Assembly (NCBI GenBank): GCA_028290085.1
Contig: JAQGKN010000416.1
Location: forward strand, 1-10,791
Length of the DNA: 10,791 nucleotides
Direction: 5' to 3'
Origin: Hyphomicrobiales bacterium
GTDB lineage: Bacteria; Pseudomonadota; Alphaproteobacteria; Rhizobiales; Beijerinckiaceae
How positions within the stretch are numbered: the stretch's first letter is position 1; each line of letters opens with the position of its first letter. The position numbers and the translations under genes were made by a program. A model generated the notes under the pieces. The model ran no database searches. It was not told the DNA's origin and saw only the letters and a list, made by a program, of their open reading frames with translations. This document shows positions 1 through 6,915 of the stretch, in pieces.

Positions 1-548
1 CGAATATTGTCGGCACCCGAACCCTTGCTGGTAATGCCCAGCGCCACGAGTTCCTCGACCACATCGGGCGCATTTTCAGCGATAATTTCACGGAGCTGCA
101 GATTGGCGCGCGTGGTCACATGCGCGAAGCCGCCAGCCAGCTGCTCGGCGATGTCAGCGACGCCCTCGAACTGCCACGCATTCAGAATGCCGTTGGCGAT
201 GCGCATGCGGCACATGTAGGAGTTCTGCGCTGGCGCAACGTAGAAGAGACCGTGATAACGCCAGCGGAAATTGTCCTCCGGCTTAGGATAAACGCCGGCC
301 TTTGCCTGATCGCGAAAGCGGGCATAGGCGTCGAAGGGATGTTCGTCGCGCTTCCACTTCTCCTGGTCCGCGAGCTTGCCGCCAGCTGCGACTGTGCGCG
401 CCTGCGCCAGCATATGGATTTTATCTGGCCCCTGCGGAACGCTTTCACCTGGCATCCCCGCACCACCACGCAAGGAGCGCGTGGTCTGCACGCCCGACAT
501 GAAGCCTTCGAGATAGCGCTTCTGCTCTGGTGAGAAATCATTGCTCAT
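1..548 (-). CDS. nirA: Ferredoxin-type nitrite reductase (NirA family), N-terminal part, cut by window edge
   Basis: The visible part encodes about 182 residues beginning MSNDFSPEQKRYLEGF and ends in frame at base 1. It matches the N-terminus of NirA-family siroheme/4Fe-4S reductases, which take six electrons from ferredoxin to turn nitrite into ammonium in the cytoplasm. Recognisable parts are the opening SPEQKRYLEGF segment, the FRWRYHGLFYVAP stretch near residues 93-105, and the nitrite/sulfite reductase half-domain that follows (MCRMRIANGILNAWQ, then HVTTRANLQLREI). The siroheme and cluster cysteines lie further downstream and are not in view, so activity cannot be judged. The ATG is 9 nt past the stop of the upstream flavoprotein, and a GAGG ribosome binding site overlaps that stop, which points to coupled translation. 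It is the last visible gene of the nitrate operon. A related sulfite reductase is less likely given the neighbours. Confidence 0.88.
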   Translation of the reverse strand, partial: MSNDFSPEQKRYLEGFMSGVQTTRSLRGGAGMPGESVPQGPDKIHMLAQARTVAAGGKLADQEKWKRDEHPFDAYARFRDQAKAGVYPKPEDNFRWRYHGLFYVAPAQNSYMCRMRIANGILNAWQFEGVADIAEQLAGGFAHVTTRANLQLREIIAENAPDVVEELVALGITSKGSGADNI

Positions 549-557
549 CTTGATGCC

Positions 558-1784
558 TCAAGCCGCACGTTTTTCGGTGAGCATGCGTCCAAACACGAGA
601 TCGTCGCGCAAGGCGTCGATCGGCGTACCGGCCTTGATCATGTCGAAATACCAGAGCCCGTCTTGCGTATCGCCAAACAGGACGCATCCGACGAGCCGCG
701 TGACACCCTCGTCGCGGGCCAGAACGAGCTTCTTGTAGCTGCGCAGCCCGGGGTCGCGCAGGATGATGCTCTGCGTGCCTGCTTCGCCGAGAAAGTCACC
801 GGCTGAAAAAACGCTGACGCCGGACACTTTCAGATTGGTCGCCGTCAGGCTGCCATGATAGGCGCTGGAGGTTCCGCACATATGCGCGGCCAGGACGCGC
901 GCCTGTTCGTAGGCCGGCTCCACAAGGCCATAGGCAATGCCGCGATGCTGCGCGCATTCGCCGAGCGCATGAATGCGCGGATCGCTCGTGGCCAGAACAT
1001 CGTCCACGACAATACCACGTTCGACTGCGAGCCCCGCTGCTTTGGCAAGTTCCGCCTGCGGGCGAATGCCAACCGCCATGACAACCATGTCGGCGGGCAG
1101 CATGGTGCCATCACCCAGCAGCACGCCCTCGACGCGATCCGTGCCGACGATGGCGCTGGTCTGCGCGCCCAGATGCACGTCCATGCCGCGACGCTCCATA
1201 TCCACGCGCAACAGCGAGGCTGCGGCGGGATCGAGCTGGCGCTCCATCAGGCGATCCATCAGATGCACGACGCTCGTCTTGGCGCCTGCCTTCGCAAGCC
1301 CGGACGCGGCTTCGAGCCCGAGCAGACCGCCGCCGATCACCACCGCGCGCGCGCCGTTATGCGTCGCCTTGCGGATACGATCCACGTCGCCGAAATCGCG
1401 AAAGGTCATGACGCCAGGCAGATCGACGCCGGGCAACGGCAGGCGCACGGCCTCCGAGCCCGTCGCCAGCACCAGCTTCGAGAACGGCAGGAACGTGCCG
1501 TCGTCGAGCGCGATGCGCGAGGCCTCGCGGTCGATGGCGACGACGCGCCGCCCGAAAATCGTGGTGACGCCCTTGGCACTCCACCACGACGCAGGCTTTA
1601 GCTCGATATCGTCCTCGCCCACTTCATTCGCCAGAAGCGATGAGAGCAGCACGCGGTTGTAAGCGCGGCGCGGTTCTGCGCCGATAACCGCGATGGCATA
1701 GCGCCCCAGCGCGCGCCTCGAGAGTTCCTCGACGAGACGCGCGGCGGCCATTCCCATTCCGACGATAACGAGGCTCTCGGACAT
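558..1784 (-). CDS. NirB-like FAD/NAD(P)H oxidoreductase, nitrate/nitrite assimilation electron-transfer protein
   Basis: This 408-residue protein resembles the FAD-dependent N-terminal half of assimilatory NADH nitrite reductase (NirB/NasB) and the NasC electron-transfer subunit of Klebsiella. It has an N-terminal FAD dinucleotide fold (VIVGMGMAAARL, about residues 6-17), an ATG motif near 107-109 (LVLATGS), a second nucleotide fold for NAD(P)H (VVIGGGLLGLEAA, 148-160), a third FAD contact (HALGECAQHRG, 272-282) and a NirB-type C-terminal region (SYKKLVLARD, then CVLFGDTQDG). It stops before where NirB carries its BFD-like [2Fe-2S] and siroheme domains; it has only three cysteines (about 277, 303, 367) and no CxxC. 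It probably passes NAD(P)H electrons to the nitrate reductase or to a small carrier, but the partner is inferred. The ATG has a GAGGA site 8 nt upstream that overlaps the nrtD stop, 11 nt away. Confidence 0.85.
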   Translation of the reverse strand: MSESLVIVGMGMAAARLVEELSRRALGRYAIAVIGAEPRRAYNRVLLSSLLANEVGEDDIELKPASWWSAKGVTTIFGRRVVAIDREASRIALDDGTFLPFSKLVLATGSEAVRLPLPGVDLPGVMTFRDFGDVDRIRKATHNGARAVVIGGGLLGLEAASGLAKAGAKTSVVHLMDRLMERQLDPAAASLLRVDMERRGMDVHLGAQTSAIVGTDRVEGVLLGDGTMLPADMVVMAVGIRPQAELAKAAGLAVERGIVVDDVLATSDPRIHALGECAQHRGIAYGLVEPAYEQARVLAAHMCGTSSAYHGSLTATNLKVSGVSVFSAGDFLGEAGTQSIILRDPGLRSYKKLVLARDEGVTRLVGCVLFGDTQDGLWYFDMIKAGTPIDALRDDLVFGRMLTEKRAA

Positions 1785-1795
1785 GCTGAAAATCC

Positions 1796-2590
1796 TCAGG
1801 CGGCTTCGACGAAACGGTGACGCTCGTAGAGGAACTTGAGAACGGCTTCGCGCGCCGCGATATATTGACGGTCGGCAACGAGATCGAGCCGCTTGCGCGG
1901 ACGCGCCAATGGCACGGTGAGCACTTCGCCGATGGTCGCGGAGGGACCGTTGGTCATCATCACGATACGGTCGGACAGAAGCACGGCTTCATCCACGTCA
2001 TGCGTGATCATGATCATCGTGTTTTTCAGGCTCGCATGAATCTGCATGACCGAATCCTGAAGATGCGCGCGCGTCAAAGCGTCGAGCGCGCCGAAGGGCT
2101 CATCCAGCAGCAAAATCTTGGGTTCGATGGCCAGTGCGCGGGCGATTCCGACACGCTGTTTCATGCCGCCCGAAATTTCCGTCGGGCGCTTGTCCTTGGC
2201 ATGCGTCATCTGCACGAGATCGAGGTTGTGCATGATCCAGTCGTTCCGCTCGCGGCGCGACTTGCTGCGGCCAAACACTTTGTCGACTGCCAGCGCCACG
2301 TTGTCATAGACGGTCAGCCACGGCAGCAGCGAATGGTTCTGGAAGACGACGGCGCGCTCCGGTCCCGGCGAATTGACTTCGTGATTTTCCAGTAGAACGC
2401 CGCCGGTCGTGACCTGTGTGAGCCCCGCGATGAGATTGAGCAGCGTGGACTTTCCGCAGCCCGAGTGGCCGATGATCGAGACGATCTGGCCTTTTTCGAT
2501 GGAGAGATTGATGTCGCGCAGCACTTCCGTTTCAGTCGAACCGCGACGGAAGCTTTTGCTGATATGATCGAGCTTGAGATAAGCGGACAT
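1796..2590 (-). CDS. nrtD: Nitrate/nitrite ABC transporter ATP-binding protein
   Basis: This 264-residue ATPase powers nitrate/nitrite import together with the NrtB permease. All ABC hallmarks are present: Walker A GHSGCGKST (residues 41-49), Q-loop VFQNHSLLPW (82-91), signature ISGGMKQR (139-146, with Ile where most have Leu), Walker B KILLLDEPFGALD (158-170) and the switch histidine in MITHDVDEA (194-202). The family is NrtD/SsuB/TauB-like; the NHSLLPWLTVYDNV segment and the adjacent nrtA and nrtB point to nitrate rather than sulfonate or taurine. The frame stays open upstream to about 2806, but there it runs over nrtB. The chosen ATG follows a GGAG site by 6 nt and lies 10 nt after the nrtB stop, and the protein then starts MSAYLKLDHISKSF as is normal for the family. 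No NrtC-type ATPase fused to a binding domain is present. Confidence 0.93.
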   Translation of the reverse strand: MSAYLKLDHISKSFRRGSTETEVLRDINLSIEKGQIVSIIGHSGCGKSTLLNLIAGLTQVTTGGVLLENHEVNSPGPERAVVFQNHSLLPWLTVYDNVALAVDKVFGRSKSRRERNDWIMHNLDLVQMTHAKDKRPTEISGGMKQRVGIARALAIEPKILLLDEPFGALDALTRAHLQDSVMQIHASLKNTMIMITHDVDEAVLLSDRIVMMTNGPSATIGEVLTVPLARPRKRLDLVADRQYIAAREAVLKFLYERHRFVEAA

Positions 2591-2600
2591 GATGATCTCC

Positions 2601-3500
2601 TCAGCTTGCAGCGGTGCCGCGGGTGATGAGCGAGCCGACCGCGCCAACGATACGGTCGAGCACGAAGCCGACGATGCCGATGTAGAAGAGCGCGACGACG
2701 ATGTCGGACAGGCGCGAGGAATTCCAGGCATCCCAGATGAAGAAGCCGATGCCGACGCCCCCTGTGAGCATTTCAGCGGCGACGATGGCGAGCCAGGCGA
2801 GGCCAATGCCGATGCGCAAACCCGTGAAGATGTAGGGCGCGGCCGAGGGCAGCATGATCTTCCAGAAGAACTCGAACGTGTTCAGCCGCAGCACCTGCGC
2901 GACGTTGCGATAATCCTGCGGGATGTTGCGGACGCCCACTGCGGTATTGATGAGGATGGGCCAGATCGAGGTGATGAAGATCACGAAGATCGCCGACGGC
3001 GAGCTGTCGCGGAACGCGGCGAGCGAAATCGGCAGCCATGCCAGCGGCGGCACTGTGCGCAGGATCTGGAAAATCGGATCGAGCCCGCGCATCGCCCAGA
3101 CCGATTGTCCGACGAGGGTACCGACGAGCACGCCGACGACCGCCGAGACACTGAACCCGATGCCAACGCGCTGCAGGGAGGTCAGCGTGCGCCAGCCCAA
3201 TCCGATGTCCTGCGGCCCCGACACGAAGAAGGGGTCGACGATCAGATCCTTTGCGTCCTTCCACACCTGCGTCGGTGAGGGCAGCGTGGCGCCTGCGCGG
3301 CCGAAGGCGATCTGCCAGATCAGCAGCAGGAGAGCTGCCGTAATCAGCGGCGGAATGACATTGCTGGCGACGCTGCGCGCATAGCGCGGCAGCATCTTGG
3401 CGAAGCTGGTCTTGGGAGCACCAGTGAAGGCGATCACCTTGGCGTCCGCGGAAACAACTGGCGCATCGGACTTTTCGGTTTTCACGGCGGCGAGTGTCAT
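2601..3500 (-). CDS. nrtB: Nitrate/nitrite ABC transporter permease
   Basis: This 299-residue inner-membrane permease forms the transport channel of the nitrate importer. About six hydrophobic segments are visible: roughly 48-66, 112-132, 148-163, 169-190, 222-245 and 266-286. The cytoplasmic coupling loop, which contacts the ATPase, is near residues 201-221 (AQVLRLNTFEFFWKIMLPSA), a degenerate EAA motif ending in the expected LP. The SPTQVWKDAKDL and RTVPPLAWLPI segments are typical of NrtB/SsuC-type permeases. A 40-residue hydrophilic N-terminus precedes the first helix. The frame extends upstream towards nrtA, but the ATG giving MTLAAVKTEK is preferred: it follows a GAGACGA purine-rich stretch and lies beyond the nrtA-nrtB hairpin. 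It follows nrtA by 64 nt and precedes nrtD by 10 nt. Confidence 0.92.
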   Translation of the reverse strand: MTLAAVKTEKSDAPVVSADAKVIAFTGAPKTSFAKMLPRYARSVASNVIPPLITAALLLLIWQIAFGRAGATLPSPTQVWKDAKDLIVDPFFVSGPQDIGLGWRTLTSLQRVGIGFSVSAVVGVLVGTLVGQSVWAMRGLDPIFQILRTVPPLAWLPISLAAFRDSSPSAIFVIFITSIWPILINTAVGVRNIPQDYRNVAQVLRLNTFEFFWKIMLPSAAPYIFTGLRIGIGLAWLAIVAAEMLTGGVGIGFFIWDAWNSSRLSDIVVALFYIGIVGFVLDRIVGAVGSLITRGTAAS

Positions 3501-3530
3501 CTTCGTCTCGCTTGTTGAAATCAGGAAAAG

Positions 3531-3554
3531 CCTGGCGGCACGGCGGCCGCCAGG
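3531..3554 (-). other. Intercistronic hairpin between nrtA and nrtB
   Basis: On the transcript, CCTGGCGG and CCGCCAGG form a perfect 8-bp GC-rich stem around an 8-nt loop, starting about 10 nt after the nrtA stop and followed by CTTTTCC. The T run is too short for a strong terminator. Hairpins placed after the binding-protein gene of ABC operons often protect the upstream mRNA or cause partial termination, so that binding protein exceeds permease. That role is inferred here. Confidence 0.6.
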
Positions 3555-3564
3555 TTCGGCATAT

Positions 3565-4887
3565 TCAGGCAATGCGCTTGATCGCAAGGGACTTCAGATA
3601 GGCGGAGGGATCGGCGGGATCGAAGACCTTGCCGTCGAACATCGTTTCCGTGCCGCGCGAATCCGTCGCCGGAATGTCGGCGGCGGCGACGCCGAGCGCC
3701 TTGGCGGCCTCTCGCCAGATGTCGGCACGATTGACCTTGGCGACCATGGCCGTGACATCGGTCGTCGGCTCGAACTTGCCCCAGCGAATGTCCTCGGTGA
3801 GGAACCAGGCATCATGGCTCTTGAAGGGGAAGGACGCATGGTCCTGCCAGAACTTCATGTAGAGGTCAGTGCCTTTCGCGACACGGCCATTGCCGTAGTT
3901 CACGTCGCCCTTCAGGCGTCCCAGCACATCGACAGGCGGCACATTGAACCATTGGCGCTTGCCAAGAATGGTCGCCATCTCGTCCTTGTTGGCCATGGAG
4001 TCGCACCATTGCTGGGCCTCCATAACGGCCATCAGCATGGCGAGCGCGGCCTTCGGGTTTTTCTCGACCCAGTCGGCGCGCATGCTGAGCGCCTTTTCGG
4101 GGTGCTTCTTCCAGATTTCGCCAGTGGTGCAGGCCGTAAAGCCGATGCCCTGGTTGACGAGTTGCTCGTTCCACGGCTCGCCGACGCAGAAGGCGTCCAT
4201 ATTGCCGACCTTCATGTTCGCGACCATCTGGGGCGGCGGGACGACGATGGTGGAGACGTCCTTGTCGGGGTCGATGCCGCCGGCAGCGAGCCAGTAGCGG
4301 ATCCAGAGGTCATGCGTTCCGCCGGGGAACGTCATGGCGATCTTCACGTCCTTGCCCTCGGCCTTCTTCTTGGCGAAAACTTCCTTGAGGGGCGAGGAAT
4401 CGAGACCGACCTTGGTGTCCTTGTATTCTTGCGCGACCGAAATCGCCTGGCTGTCGAGGTTGAGGCGGGCAAGAATGACCATCGGCGTGGGCACGCTGTT
4501 CTGCGTCACTTTGCCGGCGGAGATGAGATAAGGCAGCGGCGACAAAATATGGGCGCCGTCGATACCGTTGCTACCGCCGCCCAGCACCAGATTGTCGCGG
4601 GTGGCTGCCCAGGACGCCTGCTTCAGGATTTCCATTTCGGGCAGGCCATGCTTGGCGAACATGCCCTTCTCTTGCGCGACGATCAGCGGCGCCGCATCGG
4701 TCAGCGCGATGTAGCCTATCTTGGCACCCTTCACTTCAGGGCCAGCGCCCTGAGCGAAGGCACCGCCGGGAAGGCTGACGCGGGCGGCGGCCAGAAGTGC
4801 CGCGGCACTGCCAGCTCCCCGCAGGAGCGACCGGCGCGTCGCGCTTATGTCCATGGAGGTCATGCTGCCCTGAAATTTGCTGCTCAT
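3565..4887 (-). CDS. nrtA: Nitrate/nitrite-binding protein of the ABC transporter, Tat-exported
   Basis: This 440-residue protein captures nitrate or nitrite in the periplasm and delivers it to NrtB. The N-terminus carries a twin-arginine signal (ATRRSLLRG, residues 16-24), a hydrophobic stretch rich in Ala/Leu and a likely cut near GGAFA-QG (about residue 45), so it is probably folded before export. The mature part has the NrtA/NasF pattern: KIGYIALTDAAPLIVAQEKG (55-74), ASWAATRDNL, TFPGGTHDLWIRYWLAAGGI, then VVPPPQMVANMKVGNMDAFCVGEPWN. The start is the ATG at 4887, which has GAGGGG 7 nt upstream. The frame stays open to 5091, but those bases form the terminator and antiterminator hairpins, so a longer protein is unlikely. 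A second in-frame ATG is at 4863. nrtA is the first gene after the controlled leader; bicarbonate (CmpA-like) specificity is less likely given nirA and nasST. Confidence 0.94.
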   Translation of the reverse strand: MSSKFQGSMTSMDISATRRSLLRGAGSAAALLAAARVSLPGGAFAQGAGPEVKGAKIGYIALTDAAPLIVAQEKGMFAKHGLPEMEILKQASWAATRDNLVLGGGSNGIDGAHILSPLPYLISAGKVTQNSVPTPMVILARLNLDSQAISVAQEYKDTKVGLDSSPLKEVFAKKKAEGKDVKIAMTFPGGTHDLWIRYWLAAGGIDPDKDVSTIVVPPPQMVANMKVGNMDAFCVGEPWNEQLVNQGIGFTACTTGEIWKKHPEKALSMRADWVEKNPKAALAMLMAVMEAQQWCDSMANKDEMATILGKRQWFNVPPVDVLGRLKGDVNYGNGRVAKGTDLYMKFWQDHASFPFKSHDAWFLTEDIRWGKFEPTTDVTAMVAKVNRADIWREAAKALGVAAADIPATDSRGTETMFDGKVFDPADPSAYLKSLAIKRIA

Positions 4888-4916
4888 GTCCTGTCCCCTC
4901 AATTGCCCGGTCAGAC

Positions 4917-4966
4917 AAAAAAAATGCCGCGCTCCACTCCTTGGATGGAGTGGAGACAGCGGCATT
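4917..4966 (-). terminator. Intrinsic terminator (attenuator) in the nrtA leader
   Basis: On the transcript, AATGCCGC pairs with GCGGCATT and CTCCACTCC pairs with GGAGTGGAG around the loop ATCCAA, with a small TGT/C internal bulge. Eight T residues follow directly (4917-4924). This is a strong intrinsic terminator placed 30 nt before the nrtA ATG, so it must be overcome for the operon to be expressed. Its 5' arm overlaps the second ANTAR hairpin (4955-4972), as expected for an attenuator. Confidence 0.93.
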
Positions 4967-5009
4967 GCTGTCGTCGGTCTTCCCGAAATCTGGAACGGCT
5001 TCGTTGCCG
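4955..5009 (-). promoter_or_regulatory. Two-hairpin ANTAR (NasT) antiterminator RNA target
   Basis: Read on the minus strand, hairpin P1 at 5009-4996 is CGGC-AACGAA-GCCG, and hairpin P2 at 4972-4955 is GACAGC-AATGCC-GCTGTC. Both have six-base loops with A at position 1 and G at position 4, the signature reported for RNAs bound by ANTAR proteins such as NasR, EutV and NasT. A 23-nt linker separates them. The loop and 3' arm of P2 are the same bases as the 5' arm of the terminator, so P2 and the terminator cannot form together. The inferred role is that NasT, freed from NasS by nitrate, stabilises P1/P2 and lets transcription reach nrtA. The P1 stem is only 4 bp, the weaker part of the call. 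Confidence 0.85.
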
Positions 5010-5023
5010 ATGCCTGTAAGGGA

Positions 5024-5039
5024 CACAAGCTTCGTGCCA
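5024..5039 (-). promoter_or_regulatory. Candidate sigma54 (-24/-12) promoter of the nrt operon
   Basis: The minus strand reads TGGCACGAAGCTTGTG. It matches the sigma54 consensus (TGGCACG, four bases, TTGC) throughout the -24 box and in TTG of the -12 box; the usual invariant GC is GT here. Counting 12 bases from this box puts the transcription start near 5013, four bases before hairpin P1, which is where an antiterminator leader should start. NtrC-like sites lie about 110-140 bp upstream. The -12 mismatch is the main doubt. Confidence 0.55.
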
Positions 5040-5113
5040 ACTGCCAGAAACGGGGTTCATCCTGCAAGCGCGCCTGACGGCGGGTGCGCAACAGACGCCG
5101 AATTGCCTCTCAT

Positions 5114-5161
5114 TCCCGCACTGCGGTGGAGGATGTCAGGCGAATGCTGAATTTTTGTGCA
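5114..5161 (-). promoter_or_regulatory. Candidate tandem NtrC binding sites upstream of the nrt promoter
   Basis: The distal site (5145-5161) reads TGCACAAAAATTCAGCA on the minus strand, against the NtrC dyad TGCACYA-N3-TRGTGCA; one half matches 6 of 7 positions and the other about 4 of 7. The proximal site (5114-5130) reads TCCACCGCAGTGCGGGA and is weaker, at about 9 of 14. Their centres are 31 bp apart, close to three helical turns, and lie about 109 and 140 bp upstream of the inferred start. That is the normal range for an activator of sigma54 promoters. The distal site is the convincing one. Confidence 0.42.
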
Positions 5162-5172
5162 GCGCAGCAGGA

Positions 5173-6219
5173 TCAGGCAAAGCTACGGTCGTAGACTTCG
5201 CGGGTGAACACCTGTGCCGCGGTCTGCGCGCCCTCGGCGCCCGGCTTCACCTGGCCCGCCGCGACCATTTCGCCATAGACGAGGCTGCCGGTTGCAGGAT
5301 CGGGGCGGTTGAGCCCCTCGCCCGCAAAACGGATGAAGCGAGCCGCATGGCGCGTGCGCCCATCTGCGTCCAGAATGAGATCCCCCGACAAGGTGCGCCC
5401 GATCACCTCGGCGGACATATCGAAGCGCTCAGGGCGGGCCAGAGCCTCCGAAAGGCGCAGGCGCTGCTCAGGATCTGCGACAAAGCGCGAGGCGGCGTCG
5501 AGCGCTCGCACCAGCTTGGGTCCCGCTGGTCCCGTCATCAGCGATGAGCCAGCCTGAACCGCGAGCACTTTCTCGACGGCGTCGGGCATCAACTCGCTGC
5601 CCAGCGCGACGATGACGCCCCGCCCCTGATCGACCGCCAGTGAATTCCACGGACTGCCTACGCAGAAGCCGTCGATCAGCCCCTTGTCGATGCAATCGAC
5701 CATGTAAGGCGGCGGCACGACGACGATCTCGACACCGATGGTTGAATCCACGCCGCCCAGCGCGAGAAACCGGCGCAGGAGATAGGTGTGCGATGAAAAC
5801 GGAAAGACAGCAGCAAATGTCAGCGGACGCAGCCCCTCGGCACGACGCCGCGCAACCACGCCACCAAGCGCCAGCGCCGTCTCCGTGTAGGAATCCAGCG
5901 CACCGGGGCGAACGGCCGCCACTTCCGCAGCCAGCGCATTGGACAGCGTGATCGCATTGCCATTCGCGCTGAGCACGAAAATAGCGCGCAATGCCGTTCG
6001 CAATTGCCCGAGCCCCAGCGTCGTCGCGACGGCGAGCGGCGCAAGCATGTGAGCGGCCTCGATATGCCCCACGATCAATTTATCGCGCAGATTGGCCCAG
6101 GATACATCGCGCTGAAGCTCGATCCGCAGCCCCTCTTTTTCCGCAAAACCAAAATCGGCGGCGGCGATGAGGCTAGCCGCATCCGTCAGGGGCAGATAGC
6201 CGATCCTGATATCGATCAT
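5173..6219 (-). CDS. nasS: Cytoplasmic nitrate/nitrite sensor, NasS
   Basis: This 348-residue protein is a paralogue of the nitrate-binding protein NrtA with no signal peptide; it starts directly at the domain with MIDIRIGYLPLTDAASLIAA. Shared landmarks are DVSWANLRDKLIVGHIEAAHML (38-59), FPFSSHTYLLRRFLALGGV (139-157) and VVVPPPYMVDCIDKG followed by DGFCVGSPWNS (about 166-193). In Paracoccus, Azotobacter and Bradyrhizobium, NasS holds NasT inactive when nitrate or nitrite is absent and releases it when the ligand binds. The start is set by the ATGA overlap with the nasT stop, so the two are probably made in matched amounts. Its stop is 285 bp before the nrtA start, and the region between holds the RNA element on which NasT should act. 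A role as a second transporter binding protein is unlikely without a signal peptide. Confidence 0.92.
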   Translation of the reverse strand: MIDIRIGYLPLTDAASLIAAADFGFAEKEGLRIELQRDVSWANLRDKLIVGHIEAAHMLAPLAVATTLGLGQLRTALRAIFVLSANGNAITLSNALAAEVAAVRPGALDSYTETALALGGVVARRRAEGLRPLTFAAVFPFSSHTYLLRRFLALGGVDSTIGVEIVVVPPPYMVDCIDKGLIDGFCVGSPWNSLAVDQGRGVIVALGSELMPDAVEKVLAVQAGSSLMTGPAGPKLVRALDAASRFVADPEQRLRLSEALARPERFDMSAEVIGRTLSGDLILDADGRTRHAARFIRFAGEGLNRPDPATGSLVYGEMVAAGQVKPGAEGAQTAAQVFTREVYDRSFA

Positions 6220-6797
6220 CCCAGCAACTCCGAGGCGGTGACGATGGAGCGCGCGATTTCCGCGATGCGCTTCTTCTTGTTCATGGCGGTCGAGCGCAGG
6301 AGGGCATAGGCCTCCTCTTCACCAATCCCGCGCGCTTTCATGACGATCGCCTTGGCGCGGTCGATGGTCTTGCGGTCCTCAAGCGCATTGCGCGCCTGCG
6401 ACAGCTCGCCCTCGAGCCGGGCATAGGCGCGAAAGCGCGTGACGCACATTTCGACGATATTCTTCACCCGGTCGCGGCGCAATCCATCGACCACATAGGC
6501 GGACACACCAGCCTCGATGGCCGCGCGCGTCTGATCGGCATCGGATTGATCGACGAACATGGTGATCGGCCGTTTCACGAGCCGGCTGACGAGGAACATT
6601 TGCTCCAGCGTGTCGCGCTGCGGGTTGGCTAGATCGATGACCACTATATCGGGGTCAATCTCGCCGATCCGCGCGATCAGCCGCACGGTCGTGTCGAGAC
6701 GCACGACCTCGGAGAAGCCGGCCTCACGCAAGCCCTCCTCGATGATGGCGGCGCGGATAGGGCTTTCATCGACGATGAGGGCCTTGAGTTGTTCCAT
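6216..6797 (-). CDS. nasT: ANTAR-domain antiterminator, NasT
   Basis: This 193-residue regulator has an N-terminal receiver-like domain and a C-terminal ANTAR RNA-binding domain. The receiver region starts ALIVDESPIRAAIIEEGLREAGF (6-28) and has D55 in VIDLANPQRDTLE, the position of the phosphorylated aspartate in true response regulators; NasT control is thought to work through NasS rather than a kinase. A helical linker (about 120-142) leads to the ANTAR domain (143-190), with DRAKAIVMKARGIGEEEAYALLR and then the basic AMNKKKRIAEIARSIV. Its target should be the two-hairpin leader before nrtA. The ATG has only a weak purine-rich site (AGTAGAG directly before it), so expression may be low. It is the first gene of the minus-strand block and overlaps nasS by four bases. 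Confidence 0.93.
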   Translation of the reverse strand: MEQLKALIVDESPIRAAIIEEGLREAGFSEVVRLDTTVRLIARIGEIDPDIVVIDLANPQRDTLEQMFLVSRLVKRPITMFVDQSDADQTRAAIEAGVSAYVVDGLRRDRVKNIVEMCVTRFRAYARLEGELSQARNALEDRKTIDRAKAIVMKARGIGEEEAYALLRSTAMNKKKRIAEIARSIVTASELLG

Positions 6798-6915
6798 CTC
6801 TACTGAGCCTGCGTCGTTCTGCCGGGATCAGCCGCACTCGTAGCAGTTTACGTGCCGGAGTGGGAGCGCGCGCGACGATGTGATCGCAACAGTCGACCCC
6901 CGCGAGAGGTGCGCC

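Noticed and set aside
182..541. Minus-strand open frame of 119 codons near the left edge
   Set aside because: It is the wrong frame of the nirA start; the frame giving MSNDFSPEQKRYLEGF has family motifs and a ribosome binding site.
855..1601. Plus-strand open frame of 248 codons opposite the flavoprotein gene
   Set aside because: It is rich in His, Arg and Ala with no recognisable domain, and is fully antisense to a clear FAD oxidoreductase.
2589..3278. Acidic plus-strand open frame opposite nrtB
   Set aside because: The Asp/Glu/Arg-rich composition is what the complement of a permease gene gives at high GC; no motifs or start signals are seen.
4973..4995. TCGG-GAAGA-CCGA mini-hairpin between P1 and P2, considered as a third ANTAR hairpin
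   Set aside because: The loop has five bases, not six, and the stem is only 4 bp; it does not meet the hexaloop rule.
3397..5019. Long plus-strand open frame of 540 codons opposite nrtA and nrtB
   Set aside because: It is antisense to well-recognised transporter genes, has biased composition without any family motif, and crosses the leader hairpins. High GC content produces such frames.
5071..5095. GCGC-rich imperfect dyad that might be another NtrC site
   Set aside because: It lacks the TGCAC/GTGCA halves at proper spacing; the sites at 5114-5161 fit much better.
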